Assembly: GCA_913774355.1 (NCBI GenBank)
Contig: CAJYGB010000008.1
Coordinates: 62,001 to 126,000 of the forward strand
Length of the DNA stretch: 64,000 nt
Reading direction: 5' to 3'
DNA from: an uncultured Chryseobacterium sp.
GTDB lineage: Bacteria; Bacteroidota; Bacteroidia; Flavobacteriales; Weeksellaceae
Of this stretch, positions 50,221 through 59,091 are shown piece after piece. The notes under the pieces were generated by a model, which was given only the letters and a program-made list of their open reading frames with translations, searched no databases and was not told the origin of the DNA. Numbering within the stretch: the stretch's first letter is position 1; each line of letters starts with the position of its first letter. The position numbers and the translations under genes were made by a program.

Positions 50221-50664
50221 ATGAGTACAAGATTCAACATGGCAGAGGTAAATGCCGCCGCTTACCAGGCCGGAACAGGAATGGAAAAAGCCCTTCAAAA
50301 CAGTTTTTTAACCTCGATCCAAAAGGAGCTGATCAAGATCAGGGCTTCGCAGATCAACGGCTGTGCCTTTTGTCTCGACATGCATACCAAAAATGCTCTG
50401 AGATACGGTGAAACGCCACAACGGATTTTCCTTCTGAATTCATGGAAGGATGCCCGGGAACTGTTTACCGAAGAAGAACAGGTGATACTTGCTATTGCGG
50501 AGGAAGTTACCCTGATCAGTGAGAAAGGATTATCCGAAGAAACCTACCAAAAAGCAAAACAGATTTTCAGCGAAACCCGGATTGCGGATATCATTATGGC
50601 GGCTGTTACGATCAATATGTGGAACCGGATTGCAATTTCTACCCACATGCCGGTTGCAGAATAA
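50221..50664 (+). CDS. Carboxymuconolactone decarboxylase/AhpD-like protein
   Basis: 147 residues, all-helical AhpD-like fold. The peroxidase-type motif NGCAFCLDMHTKNA supplies C48, C51 and H55, as in AhpD alkylhydroperoxidases. EQVILAIAEEVTLISEKG and the following helix are also typical. It probably reduces peroxides or serves as a thiol-redox carrier. The frame opens 17 codons upstream, but MSTRFNMAEVNAAAY is the family start. Monocistronic. Confidence 0.9.
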   Translation: MSTRFNMAEVNAAAYQAGTGMEKALQNSFLTSIQKELIKIRASQINGCAFCLDMHTKNALRYGETPQRIFLLNSWKDARELFTEEEQVILAIAEEVTLISEKGLSEETYQKAKQIFSETRIADIIMAAVTINMWNRIAISTHMPVAE

Positions 50665-50738
50665 TATCCCAAGGATTGCGCAGATTTTCACAGATTATTA
50701 TATCAATAGGAGCGAATTTTAGTCCGCTTTTTAATTTA

Positions 50739-50769
50739 AAAAGCGCTTCCCGGTATGAGAAGCGCTTTT
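50739..50769. terminator. Intrinsic terminator
   Basis: AAAAGCGCTTC / GAAGCGCTTTT, a perfect 11-bp stem with a 9-base loop. It lies between the AhpD-like gene and the minus-strand monooxygenase operon and could serve both. Confidence 0.75.
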
Positions 50770-50947
50770 GTTATTTCGGGCAGCTGAGCTGATCTTTCTG
50801 TTGTGCGTTAATGGGGAGTCATCAATGAAAAAAATAAAATGGTAAAAATATTCTTTAATAGCTTCATCTTCAATTGATTTAATGATTATATGAAATTTCC
50901 GCACCCAATAAAATCTTTGCCTCATCATTTCTCAGCGGTTTTTACCG

Positions 50948-51235
50948 TCAGATGAGCTGTGTTAAATAAATCTGTGGCTGTTCCTGCAGTTTTTCATTGA
51001 TCAGATCTCCGAAAGCCTTGATATAAGGTTGCTCATTGTGTTTGGCAAGCCCCTCTTTACTTTTCCAGATCTCGTAGAATATAAACTGGTTGTGGTCCTC
51101 AATTCCCTGATGGAGCGTATATTGTTCATTGGCTTCTTCCTGGATGGTTTCTCTGACCATATTCTGAAGTGTTTCCAGGACTTCTTCACGGTATTCTTCT
51201 TTTGCCTTAATAACGGCGGTAAGGTAGATTTTCAT
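50948..51235 (-). CDS. Antibiotic biosynthesis monooxygenase-domain protein (quinol monooxygenase-like)
   Basis: 95 residues of the ABM/YgiN family: a dimeric ferredoxin-like barrel with IYLTAVIKAKEEYREEVLETL, YTLHQGIEDHNQFIFYEIW and LAKHNEQPYIKAF. YgiN-type proteins oxidise quinols; here it is the last gene of an operon with an MdaB-like quinone reductase, the same pairing as mdaB-ygiN in E. coli, so a quinone redox role is a reasonable inference. Confidence 0.88.
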   Translation of the reverse strand: MKIYLTAVIKAKEEYREEVLETLQNMVRETIQEEANEQYTLHQGIEDHNQFIFYEIWKSKEGLAKHNEQPYIKAFGDLINEKLQEQPQIYLTQLI

Positions 51236-51238
51236 AAT

Positions 51239-52123
51239 TTAAATATAATATTCGATCGATTGATGTTGCGGTTTCCATTGCAGTTCCGTCCGGGCCTTAT
51301 CCGAGCTGCACAGGCTGTTGGAAGCAAAACCGAAATAGCCTCCCGCAGGACCGAAGGTATCCACTGCTTCCTGAACCCTTACCGATTCTGCCGGCTCTAG
51401 CCCGTACTGCTCGCTGATCTTTTCAGCCAGATCTTTTATCGTTGAGGAGCCGTTTTCTGCGTAATAGATAGACCCGGCTTTTGCTTTTTCCAAGGCCAAA
51501 AAATATAAATCGGCCAGGTCTTCAATATGAACATTTGACCAGATGTTTTCCCCTTTCCCGAAATAGGTTCCGAATCCTTTCTCTTTTGAAAAACGGATCA
51601 GGGCAGGAAGCTGGATGCTGTCTTTTTTCAGGCCCAGACCTTCGCCGTACACCATAGTGGGAACGATAACGATGCTCCTGACATTCTTCCGGGCAGACCG
51701 GAGGATATGCTGGTTGATAAGAACCCGGGAAGCCATTTCCAGTCGTGGCTGTAGCGGAAAGTCTTCCGTAAATACAAAATCTTTTTTTTCTCCGTTTTCC
51801 TTTCCTCCGAAAATCGCCGAACCGGATGTGAAAATAAAAGTCTTCCCTGTTCCTTCCAGTGCGTTAATAATACTGTCTGCCGCATAAGCATCATCTGCGG
51901 AATCTGCATTATGGATGATAGCATCCACCCCGGAAATTACTTTTTGTAAAACCGCTTCATTATGGATGCTTCCTACAATGGTTCCAATTCCGGCAGTGTT
52001 CAATTGCTTGGTATGAGCTTCATTACGGACTAATCCGATGACGGTATATTTTTTATCCAATAATTTCTGTGCTATGGTTCCGCCGATGTATCCTGTGATT
52101 CCTGTAATCAATATCTTTTTCAT
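51239..52123 (-). CDS. NAD-dependent epimerase/dehydratase family protein
   Basis: 294 residues, extended short-chain dehydrogenase fold. NAD(P) site ILITGITGYIGGTIA, VDAIIHNADSAD, FTSGSAIFGG, and the C-terminal substrate region SNVHIEDLADLYFLALE. The usual Tyr-x3-Lys is not clearly present, as in the NmrA/YwnB-like group. The start is placed at the ATG at 52123; a TTG four codons earlier is possible. It is 4 bp after the MdaB-like gene and 3 bp before the ABM gene. Confidence 0.85.
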   Translation of the reverse strand: MKKILITGITGYIGGTIAQKLLDKKYTVIGLVRNEAHTKQLNTAGIGTIVGSIHNEAVLQKVISGVDAIIHNADSADDAYAADSIINALEGTGKTFIFTSGSAIFGGKENGEKKDFVFTEDFPLQPRLEMASRVLINQHILRSARKNVRSIVIVPTMVYGEGLGLKKDSIQLPALIRFSKEKGFGTYFGKGENIWSNVHIEDLADLYFLALEKAKAGSIYYAENGSSTIKDLAEKISEQYGLEPAESVRVQEAVDTFGPAGGYFGFASNSLCSSDKARTELQWKPQHQSIEYYI

Positions 52124-52127
52124 ATGA

Positions 52128-52742
52128 TTATGCAAAATGAGGTTTCAGTTCTTTTTCAAATATGGCGATCAGGTGTTCGCGGTACCGCTTCATATCGTGC
52201 TCCACATCAGCGTTCTTTTCCACATCATGAAAATGGAAACTTTCCATTTTTTCGAGAGAGACAAAAGCGTTCATCCGGTGAAATCCGAACAGCGGTCCGT
52301 TATCCACACCGGTTTCGTTAAAGAATTCTCCGGGGAGGGTAAAGGCGGTTTTCGGGGCATTCCAGCTGGTAGTCACCAGGTATTTTCTTCCGCCGAGCAT
52401 TCCGCCGGTGCCGTAATTGATTTCAGGGTTGTCCGAGCTTCTGCCGTCGTTCAGATAAATTCCTTTGGCTTGGCCTGCCGTGAAAACTTCATCGATGTAT
52501 TTCTTTAAGCCGTTCGGCAACTGGAACCACCAGATCGGGGTGTGGTAGATGATGTAGTCTGCCCACACAAACTTTTTTACTTCTTCGTCTTTATCATAGC
52601 CTTCATCCACGTTCGTAATCTGTACTTCTACATTGCCGAAGCTTTTCAGTACTTCCAGGGTATTTTTTGTAATCGTTTCATTATATTTTCCTCCGGAATG
52701 TCCGAAGTTCTGTCCTCCATTGATAATCAATACTTTTTTCAT
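52128..52742 (-). CDS. NAD(P)H-dependent oxidoreductase, MdaB-like flavodoxin fold
   Basis: 204 residues. VLIINGGQNFGHSGGKYNET binds FAD phosphate; TPIWWFQLPNGLKKYIDEVFTAG and GTGGMLGGRKYLVTTSW are the family landmarks. It is a two-electron NADPH:quinone reductase. First gene of a three-gene operon, divergent from a LysR regulator 222 bp away, which is its likely controller. Confidence 0.91.
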   Translation of the reverse strand: MKKVLIINGGQNFGHSGGKYNETITKNTLEVLKSFGNVEVQITNVDEGYDKDEEVKKFVWADYIIYHTPIWWFQLPNGLKKYIDEVFTAGQAKGIYLNDGRSSDNPEINYGTGGMLGGRKYLVTTSWNAPKTAFTLPGEFFNETGVDNGPLFGFHRMNAFVSLEKMESFHFHDVEKNADVEHDMKRYREHLIAIFEKELKPHFA

Positions 52743-52770
52743 TGCTTTATGATGTTTAAATTTTACAGTA

Positions 52771-52778
52771 CAAAGGTA
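52771..52778 (-). promoter_or_regulatory. -7 element of the MdaB-like operon
   Basis: The minus strand reads TACCTTTG (TAnnTTTG), 28 bp before the start codon at 52742. Confidence 0.45.
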
Positions 52779-52937
52779 TCTTCTAAATTGCTATCAGGAA
52801 AATAATATAAATTATAGTTAAGTATTATTTAAATGATTTTATAATTAAGGTATTGTAAATTAGTTATTTAAATATGATATGGATAATAATAATGGCTCTT
52901 ATTGACCTCGGTGATCATATAATTGTGTTTGTTTGAT

Positions 52938-52945
52938 TAAATTTG
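52938..52945 (+). promoter_or_regulatory. -7 element of the LysR regulator gene
   Basis: TAAATTTG (TAnnTTTG), 19 bp before the ATG. Confidence 0.45.
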
Positions 52946-52964
52946 CATCATAAAAATAATACCT

Positions 52965-53876
52965 ATGGTTAATCTGGAATGGTACCGGACTTTTAAGGCA
53001 ATCTACAGGACCGGGACATTAACGGAAGCGGCGGATGCCCTGTTTATTTCCCAACCGGGGGTCAGTTTACATCTCAGCTCGCTTGAAGCTTATGTCGGGT
53101 ACAAATTGTTCGACCGGACGGGAAGGAAAATGATTCCTACCGAAAGGGGAAAGGTTTTATTCAATGCGATCTCGGAGCCGTTGACCAAACTGGAAGAGGT
53201 GGAAAAGAACTTTCAGAAATCCACCGAAAAGCAGACGCCAACCATCAGTGTCGGGATGTGCTTTGAAACTTTCCAGACTACACTCGAGCAATATGTTTCA
53301 AGTCTGCCGTTCAACCTGATCATCAGCTTCGGGCAATACCGGGAAATGCTCGATCAGCTGGATAAAGGGATTTTAGATTTAATTATTACCCCGAAAAAAG
53401 GAATTTCGCCGAACATTCAGCACGAAGCATTTTCATCGGAGCGGATTATTCTGGTCGGCGGCAGGGATGTTGATGTACAGGAGTTTGAAAAGACTTTAAA
53501 TAGTAAAGGAACCGAATATGCTGAGGAATGGCTGAGAAATGAAAAGTGGTATGGGACAGCCGGGGATATGGAGCATCTTTTCCAGTTCTGGATCCTGAAT
53601 TTCGGCCATAAGCCGGATTTCAGACCTAATTATATTGTACCCAACCTCAATTCCATCGTCCGCTGTCTGAAAGGAGGCTCCGGCGTAGCGGTTGTACCCG
53701 ATTTCCTCTGCAGAAAAGAAATTGAAGACGGCGAGATCAGGCTGATCTGGGAGGGTGAAAAAAAGCTGGAAAACACTTTATATTTCGGCTGCAGGAAAAA
53801 AACGAATTATCTGCAGGAGATTGACCATATCAAAGGGCTATTCCGGAAGGTGATGGGAAAAGAAATTCATGTTTAA
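52965..53876 (+). CDS. LysR family transcriptional regulator
   Basis: 303 residues. N-terminal winged helix (YRTFKAIYRTGTLTEAADAL, FISQPGVSLHLSSLE, GRKMIPTERGKVLF) and a periplasmic-binding-protein-like effector domain (ISVGMCFETFQTTLEQYV, LIITPKKGISPN, GGSGVAVVPDFLC). It is divergent from the MdaB-epimerase-ABM operon and followed 24 bp downstream by an aldo/keto reductase, so it probably controls both in response to quinones, aldehydes or another electrophile. That role is inference. Confidence 0.93.
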   Translation: MVNLEWYRTFKAIYRTGTLTEAADALFISQPGVSLHLSSLEAYVGYKLFDRTGRKMIPTERGKVLFNAISEPLTKLEEVEKNFQKSTEKQTPTISVGMCFETFQTTLEQYVSSLPFNLIISFGQYREMLDQLDKGILDLIITPKKGISPNIQHEAFSSERIILVGGRDVDVQEFEKTLNSKGTEYAEEWLRNEKWYGTAGDMEHLFQFWILNFGHKPDFRPNYIVPNLNSIVRCLKGGSGVAVVPDFLCRKEIEDGEIRLIWEGEKKLENTLYFGCRKKTNYLQEIDHIKGLFRKVMGKEIHV

Positions 53877-53900
53877 CAAAATAAAATTATAAATAACAAT

Positions 53901-54776
53901 ATGCAAAAGAAAACATACGCAGGGCAACCTGTTATTACCTTAAACAACGGCGTGGATATCCCGGCTTTAGGCTTCGGGGTATGGCAGATGGAAGACCAGC
54001 AGGAATGTGAAAACGCGGTGATCAAAGCCATTGAGACCGGTTACCGGATGATCGATACGGCTTCTATTTACCAGAATGAAACGGCCGTAGGAAATGCGGT
54101 AAAGAACAGCGGAATCAATCGGGAAGAACTGTTCATCACTTCCAAGCTATGGGTTCAGGATACATCTTATGAAAAGGCAAAAGGTGCTTTTCAGAGAACG
54201 GTGGACCGGTTACAGCTGGATTATCTTGATATGTATCTGATCCACTGGCCGTATGCCGATTTTACCGGCGCGTGGAGAGCAATGGAAGAGCTGTATCAGG
54301 AAGGAAAGATCAAAGCCATCGGCGTATGCAATTTCCCGGAGGAGAAGATGGAAGAACTGAAAGCGGCTGCAACCATTCTTCCGGTAATCAACCAGATCGA
54401 ACTGCACCCAATCTTCCAGCAAAAGGAACTTCAGAGGTATAACCGGGAAAACAACATCATTACTCAACCGTGGAGCCCGCTTGGAAACGGCAACGCCGGA
54501 TTGCTGGAGAATGCCGAATTGAAGTCCATCGGTGAAAAATACGGGAAAACCGTAGCGCAGGTCATTTTAAGATGGCATCTTCAGGAAGGTTTCTGTGTGA
54601 TCCCGAAATCGGTAACGCCTTCGAGAATCGAAGAAAACTTTAATGTATTTGATTTCGAACTGACGGAAGACGAAATGAATACAGTCCGCTCTCTGGATAC
54701 CGGAAAAAGGTTGTTCTTCGATCCGAAAGATCCGGAATGGGAACAGAAAATGCTGAAGGCTGTAGCGGATATTTAA
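53901..54776 (+). CDS. Aldo/keto reductase
   Basis: 291 residues, (beta/alpha)8 barrel, NADPH-dependent. The catalytic tetrad is visible: Asp in MIDTASIYQNE, Tyr in the same segment, Lys in ITSKLWVQD and His in YLIHWPYAD. The cofactor loop IPKSVTPSRIEENF and the C-terminal region are typical of the YvgN/2,5-diketogluconate reductase group. It is probably cotranscribed with the LysR regulator. Substrates would be aldehydes such as methylglyoxal. Confidence 0.94.
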   Translation: MQKKTYAGQPVITLNNGVDIPALGFGVWQMEDQQECENAVIKAIETGYRMIDTASIYQNETAVGNAVKNSGINREELFITSKLWVQDTSYEKAKGAFQRTVDRLQLDYLDMYLIHWPYADFTGAWRAMEELYQEGKIKAIGVCNFPEEKMEELKAAATILPVINQIELHPIFQQKELQRYNRENNIITQPWSPLGNGNAGLLENAELKSIGEKYGKTVAQVILRWHLQEGFCVIPKSVTPSRIEENFNVFDFELTEDEMNTVRSLDTGKRLFFDPKDPEWEQKMLKAVADI

Positions 54777-54836
54777 TTTAACAATTTTAAATGATAAAAA
54801 AGATCTGTAATCAGCAGTATCAGTCTCTTAATATGT

Positions 54837-54868
54837 AAGCTTCTTTCTGTGTGAAGGAGCTTTTATTT
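54837..54868 (+). terminator. Intrinsic terminator of the LysR-AKR operon
   Basis: AAGCTTCTTTC / GAAGGAGCTTT, a stem with a wobble and a small bulge, followed by TTATTTTG. Confidence 0.6.
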
Positions 54869-54949
54869 TGTTGGCCAATAAAGACAATATTTATTAGAAT
54901 TAAAACAGGAATTAGTTTTATTTTTATCTACTAAAGTATTACTGTAATT

Positions 54950-55396
54950 ATGAAGAAACCTCTTTTGGCACTGGTGCTCTTCTCCGTTGTTTCCTGCGGT
55001 GGCAACGATGAAGATCAGGATCCCGGCAACAAAGCATCCATTATCGGAAAATGGTCTGTTGAAAAATCGGAGATTTACAAATCTATCAATCAGCAGATCC
55101 TGACCTCTTACTCAACGGATTGCCAGAAAATGGATACTTATGAATTTACCTCTTCCCATCTTATTTCCATTTCCTATGCCGATAACAATAACACCTGCGT
55201 AAAAACAGATTTTTCTACAAGGAAATATTCGTTCGATAAAGGAGAAGGTAAATTCTGGTTTGAGGGCGAAGAGAAATATCCGTATTTCATTACCAAGCTT
55301 ACCGCAAGCGATATGGTGATCGAAGACCGGATGCAGGATTTTGACGGGGACGGAACAAGGGATGTGCTCAGGCGTTTTTATAAAAGAATCAATTAA
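54950..55396 (+). CDS. Lipocalin-like hypothetical lipoprotein
   Basis: 148 residues. The lipoprotein signal MKKPLLALVLFSVVSC is followed by an acidic linker and IIGKWSVEKSE, the start of lipocalin-like DUF domains common in Bacteroidetes. Later beta strands (DTYEFTSSHLISISY, KYSFDKGEGKFWF) and DFDGDGTRD, a calcium-loop-like segment, follow. Outer-membrane or periplasmic. The ligand is unknown. Confidence 0.72.
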   Translation: MKKPLLALVLFSVVSCGGNDEDQDPGNKASIIGKWSVEKSEIYKSINQQILTSYSTDCQKMDTYEFTSSHLISISYADNNNTCVKTDFSTRKYSFDKGEGKFWFEGEEKYPYFITKLTASDMVIEDRMQDFDGDGTRDVLRRFYKRIN

Positions 55397-55673
55397 ACTG
55401 ACGTGCATTCGAAGCAATTCTGACTAACAGGTTGGATGCGGGAAGCTGGATGCTGGAAGTTTTATCGCTAATAACAAAGCTAAAAGTCATTTATGCCATT
55501 TGATATTATTTATTTACCAGCTAAGAAATACTATTCAACATTCCAATTCACAAATCTTAATTCTTTTTAGCCTTATCAAGCAACAGGTTGAAAATAAATG
55601 ACAGATTATCAAATTTACATTAATTTAAAACTCCTTTCGATTGAAAGGAGTTTTTAGTGATATGAAAATAAAA
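55397..55673. other. Spacer with short direct repeat
   Basis: GGATGCGGGAAGCT and GGATGCTGGAAGTT (about 55433-55461) are adjacent near-identical 14-mers. The rest is AT-rich with a strong terminator at its right end. No gene is seen. Confidence 0.4.
55627..55655. terminator. Terminator of the Mpl gene, possibly bidirectional
   Basis: AAAACTCCTTTC / GAAAGGAGTTTT, a perfect 12-bp stem around GATT with A-run and T-run on opposite sides. Confidence 0.85.
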
Positions 55674-57011
55674 TTATTTCGTAAGATCCAGTCCGCCGAA
55701 GTTTCCGGAACTCATCATCAGGTAAACGCCCTGCGTTTTATCCAGCGTGTTCCAGTAGGCGTGAAGGTCTTCTGCATGGGTAAAGACTTTCAGGTCTGTA
55801 TTTTTAAATTTATCGCGGATCAGCTCCGGCGAAATCGGTTCCATTCTTTTGATCTTCAGGGCATCTTCCGAGTAAAAAACAACCGCTTCATCCAGGCCGT
55901 CCATCGCGTGGTCGTACTGTTCCAGGAAAACCGGGTTCAGGCTTGAATACGTATGGAGTTCCAGGAAACCGTATTTTTTATCTTTGTTAAACTGTTCGCC
56001 AAAAGCTTTTACCGTGGCCTTTACCTTGCTCGGTGCGTGGGCAAAATCTTTGTAAAGAATTCCATTGTCGGTCCTTTCGACCTTCTCCAGACGTTTTGAA
56101 GCCCCTTTAAAGCTCATAATGGCTTCGTAGAAATCTTCATCCATGATTCCCAGCGTATGGCAGATATGGCGCGCTCCTTCCATGTTCAGGAGGTTATGGG
56201 CTCCGAATACCGAAAGCGGGACATTACCGACTTCCGTCTTCAGATGAACTTTTCCGTTTACGATTTCATATTCAGGCGTACGGTAAGGGATTTTCCGAAA
56301 GTAGTTTTCCGCTTCTTCCACGACTTTCACCACTTCTGCATCTTCTTCATTGTATACCAGAACGCCGCCTGCCGTGATGCTGGCTACGAATTTCCTGAAC
56401 TGTTCGATATAGTCGTCAAATGTTTTAAATACATTGATGTGGTCCCAGGCAATTCCGCTCAGTAAAGCGATATTCGGCTGGTATAATAAAAATTTAGAAC
56501 GCAGGTCGATCGGGGAGGAAAGGTATTCGTCGCCTTCCAATACCATGAAATCATTATCCGCGGTCAGTTTTACCATACAGTCGAAACCTTCAAGTTGGGC
56601 CCCTACCATAAAATCCACATCTTTCTGATGAAAATTCAGGACGTGCAGGATCATTGAGGTAATGGTGGTTTTTCCGTGAGAACCGGCAATCACCACTCTG
56701 GTTTTGTTTTTCGACTGCTCGTACAGGAACTCGGGATAAGAATAGATCTTCAGCCCCAGTTCTTTTGCTCTGGCCAGTTCCGGGTTGTCCTGATGGGCAT
56801 GCATGCCTAAAATGACCGCATCGATATCAGCAGTGATCTTTTCCGGGAACCAGCCTGTTTCTGCAGGCAGGATTCCTTTGTTTTCCAGCCGGGTCCTGGA
56901 CGGTTCGAAAATAGCATCGTCGGAACCGGTTACCTGGTATCCTTTATCTTTTAATGCAATGGCAAGATTGTGCATGGCACTTCCGCCGATCGCGATGAAA
57001 TGGGTTTTCAA
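55674..57011 (-). CDS. mpl: UDP-N-acetylmuramate:peptide ligase, Mpl type (Mur ligase family)
   Basis: 445 residues. N-terminal UDP-binding domain (HFIAIGGSAMHNLAIALKDK), central ATPase with VVIAGSHGKTTITSMIL (P-loop), the EGDEYLSSPID metal-site region and the IALLSGIAWDHINVF motif, then the C-terminal domain with YKDFAHAPSKVKATV. SAMHNLA and the DEYLSS form point to Mpl, which recycles tripeptide from the cell wall, rather than MurC. Cytoplasmic. A lipoprotein gene precedes it by 4 bp on the same strand. Confidence 0.9.
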   Translation of the reverse strand: MKTHFIAIGGSAMHNLAIALKDKGYQVTGSDDAIFEPSRTRLENKGILPAETGWFPEKITADIDAVILGMHAHQDNPELARAKELGLKIYSYPEFLYEQSKNKTRVVIAGSHGKTTITSMILHVLNFHQKDVDFMVGAQLEGFDCMVKLTADNDFMVLEGDEYLSSPIDLRSKFLLYQPNIALLSGIAWDHINVFKTFDDYIEQFRKFVASITAGGVLVYNEEDAEVVKVVEEAENYFRKIPYRTPEYEIVNGKVHLKTEVGNVPLSVFGAHNLLNMEGARHICHTLGIMDEDFYEAIMSFKGASKRLEKVERTDNGILYKDFAHAPSKVKATVKAFGEQFNKDKKYGFLELHTYSSLNPVFLEQYDHAMDGLDEAVVFYSEDALKIKRMEPISPELIRDKFKNTDLKVFTHAEDLHAYWNTLDKTQGVYLMMSSGNFGGLDLTK

Positions 57012-57015
57012 TCTG

Positions 57016-57453
57016 TTACGGTTTTTTTACGTGGGTATTGATGATTTCCTGAAAAGCATTGGTGATGTTGGTCCAGTTTGTTCTGTAGTTGGGCATCACG
57101 TCGCTCGCATCCGTCTTACTGCCTTCATTAGGCCCTTTCTTTACGTTGATGGAGATGGCTATATGATCGTAGATCTTTTTATGGTCTTCCTGTATCCTTT
57201 TGAAATTGTTCTGGAAAAGGATGGTCTGCAGGTTCATCAGTTCCTCATCCGAAACGTTAAAATCCTGTTTGTATTTTTTACCCTGTCCTTCAAAAGAATA
57301 ATGTGCAGTATTTCCTTTGATCAGAAGGTTTTCATAGATAGGGGCAAAGCCGCCGCTTTTGGAATAGCTGATGTCGAAATCCGAATATACTTTCTGGCTG
57401 TTGCATGATACCAACAGCATTGTTATAAATAAGATTCCTAATATCCTTTTCAT
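57016..57453 (-). CDS. Hypothetical lipoprotein
   Basis: 145 residues. The signal MKRILGILFITMLLVSC ends in a lipobox (LVSC). The mature part starts SQKVYSDFDISYSKSGG, contains YSFEGQGKKYKQDFNVSDEEL, and ends in NTHVKKP; the pattern suggests a small beta-rich domain. No family is recognised. It sits tightly between the acyltransferase (12 bp) and Mpl (4 bp) genes, an operon of envelope functions. Confidence 0.72.
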   Translation of the reverse strand: MKRILGILFITMLLVSCNSQKVYSDFDISYSKSGGFAPIYENLLIKGNTAHYSFEGQGKKYKQDFNVSDEELMNLQTILFQNNFKRIQEDHKKIYDHIAISINVKKGPNEGSKTDASDVMPNYRTNWTNITNAFQEIINTHVKKP

Positions 57454-57465
57454 AAGTTCCTGCTT

Positions 57466-58272
57466 TTAATTATCTGATTTTTTTTGTTCTAACTTTTTAG
57501 CTTTCAGTTCTTCATCGTATTGATGCAGAAGGTTGAAGTCCTCGGTCTGCTCAATGGCCGTCATGATCTTCAGTAAAATCTGCTGTGCATTTTCCTTATC
57601 ATAATCGATATCCAGAGGCGCTTTGAACTCCATGGTCGGTTTCACCCCGGTAACTTTTACCCGGAGGCCTTTCTTATCGAATGCCCTTCTGAATCCGTTG
57701 ATTTTAATAGGAATTACAATAGGTCGTTGGTTTTTTACCAGTTTGGCCGTACCCCGTCTTCCCTGGGCAAAGGCAGAAGTGGTTCCCTGTGGGAAAGTGG
57801 CTACCCATCCGTTATCCAGGGCTTTCATGATATTGTCGACTTCGCTCATATCCACGATCCGGTTTACGTTTTTGCCTTCGGCCCTCCAGGTCCGCTTTAC
57901 CGTTACGGCACCGGCGATCTTGAAGATCTTCGGAAGAATCCCTTTGTTCATGGTTTCTTCGGCGGCTACATAATAAAAATCGATTTTCGGGTTCAGTAGG
58001 TAAATCGGGTTTTTTATGGTATTCAGGTACCCGTTGTTTACCGAGCAGAATGCATGGTACATGGCGGCCACATCCGCAAAATACGTCTGATGGTTGGACA
58101 CGAACAGCACATTGGAATCGGGAAGATCCACCAGATGCTCGGTTCCCGTGATTTTAAGTTTATTAAATCCGTTGAATCTTCGGTAAGATACCATTCCTAA
58201 AATAAAAATGATAATCCTCTTTAAAAAATAAGGTGTTCCGAACGCGTCGGTAAAAATATTTTTTTTCGCCAT
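57466..58272 (-). CDS. Lysophospholipid acyltransferase (PlsC family)
   Basis: 268 residues. The acyltransferase motif is VSNHQTYFADV; the spacing His-x5-Asp is one longer than the usual HX4D. The later blocks FPQGTTSAFAQGRRGTAKL (glycerol-phosphate binding, EGTRS-like) and RPIVIPIKINGF complete the family. It acylates lysophosphatidate or related lipids at the inner membrane. It may instead make ornithine or glycine lipids, as do related enzymes in Bacteroidetes. Confidence 0.85.
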   Translation of the reverse strand: MAKKNIFTDAFGTPYFLKRIIIFILGMVSYRRFNGFNKLKITGTEHLVDLPDSNVLFVSNHQTYFADVAAMYHAFCSVNNGYLNTIKNPIYLLNPKIDFYYVAAEETMNKGILPKIFKIAGAVTVKRTWRAEGKNVNRIVDMSEVDNIMKALDNGWVATFPQGTTSAFAQGRRGTAKLVKNQRPIVIPIKINGFRRAFDKKGLRVKVTGVKPTMEFKAPLDIDYDKENAQQILLKIMTAIEQTEDFNLLHQYDEELKAKKLEQKKSDN

Positions 58273-58298
58273 CTCTCAATTTACAGGGTGGTGCAAAG

Positions 58299-58931
58299 TT
58301 ACATTTTTTTCAGCAACTGGCTGAATTCGCTCAGAATCATGGCCGTAGCGCCCCAGATGATGTATCCGTTGAAGTTGATTACCGGTACTTCATTCCCGCC
58401 GGCACCCGGCAGGGCCATGATTTCAGGGCTATCGGGAAGGCTCAGAAAGCTGGTCACGGGAAATTCAATGACTTCTACCGCTTCGGATTGCTGCAGGATG
58501 AATTCAGGGTTCTTTTTGGTGTAGGAAATGTAAGGATATACATAGAAATTGCTGGGCGGAATGTAAATCGGCGACATTTCGCGGATCATCCTTACATAAT
58601 GTTTTTCGATACCGATTTCTTCAGAGGTTTCCCGGACGGCAGTTTCCGCAAAGTCACGGTCCGTCTCCTCCCGTTTTCCGCCAGGCAGGGAAATCTGTCC
58701 GCTGTGGCGGTCGTGCTCATTGATAGTCCTCTGAATGAGAGGAAAGTGCCACTCATCGTTTTTCAGGTACAAAACGATATTGACGGCCGCAAACTTCGGG
58801 TTCCGCTCCAGAATTTCATCATAGGTGAAAACAGGCCTTGAAGGAGGAGAAAAAACACCGTGGGCATGGATTCCCGGTAATGCTGTAGTTTTTATTTTTC
58901 TTAATAAATCTTTTCCAAAACTCATTCTCAA
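58299..58931 (-). CDS. Nudix hydrolase, CoA pyrophosphatase-like
   Basis: 210 residues. A full Nudix box lies within GGKREETDRDFAETAVRETS followed by EEIGIE (G-x5-E-x7-REUxEExGU). The UPF0035-type context NEHDRHSGQISLPGGK upstream of the box identifies the CoA/acyl-CoA pyrophosphatase group. The start may be the Met at residue 3. First gene of the acyltransferase-lipoprotein-Mpl series on the minus strand, 26 bp before the acyltransferase. Confidence 0.91.
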   Translation of the reverse strand: MRMSFGKDLLRKIKTTALPGIHAHGVFSPPSRPVFTYDEILERNPKFAAVNIVLYLKNDEWHFPLIQRTINEHDRHSGQISLPGGKREETDRDFAETAVRETSEEIGIEKHYVRMIREMSPIYIPPSNFYVYPYISYTKKNPEFILQQSEAVEVIEFPVTSFLSLPDSPEIMALPGAGGNEVPVINFNGYIIWGATAMILSEFSQLLKKM

Positions 58932-59091
58932 ATTTAATCATTTCTTTTGAAGGAAAGAAGAGTGGGGGTGTTAATTAATGGTAAAAACAGAAGAGTATTT
59001 TCTATTTGATGCAAGGTATAATGAACTATAAAATCTTGCATCAAAAAAATATCACGCAGATTTTTTGCTGGCTGAAGTTTTTCAACGCAAA

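Noticed and set aside
55674..57011. MurC (essential UDP-MurNAc-alanine ligase) as the identity
   Set aside because: The N-terminal HFIAIGGSAMHNLA and the later DEYLSSPID region fit the Mpl recycling branch better than MurC.
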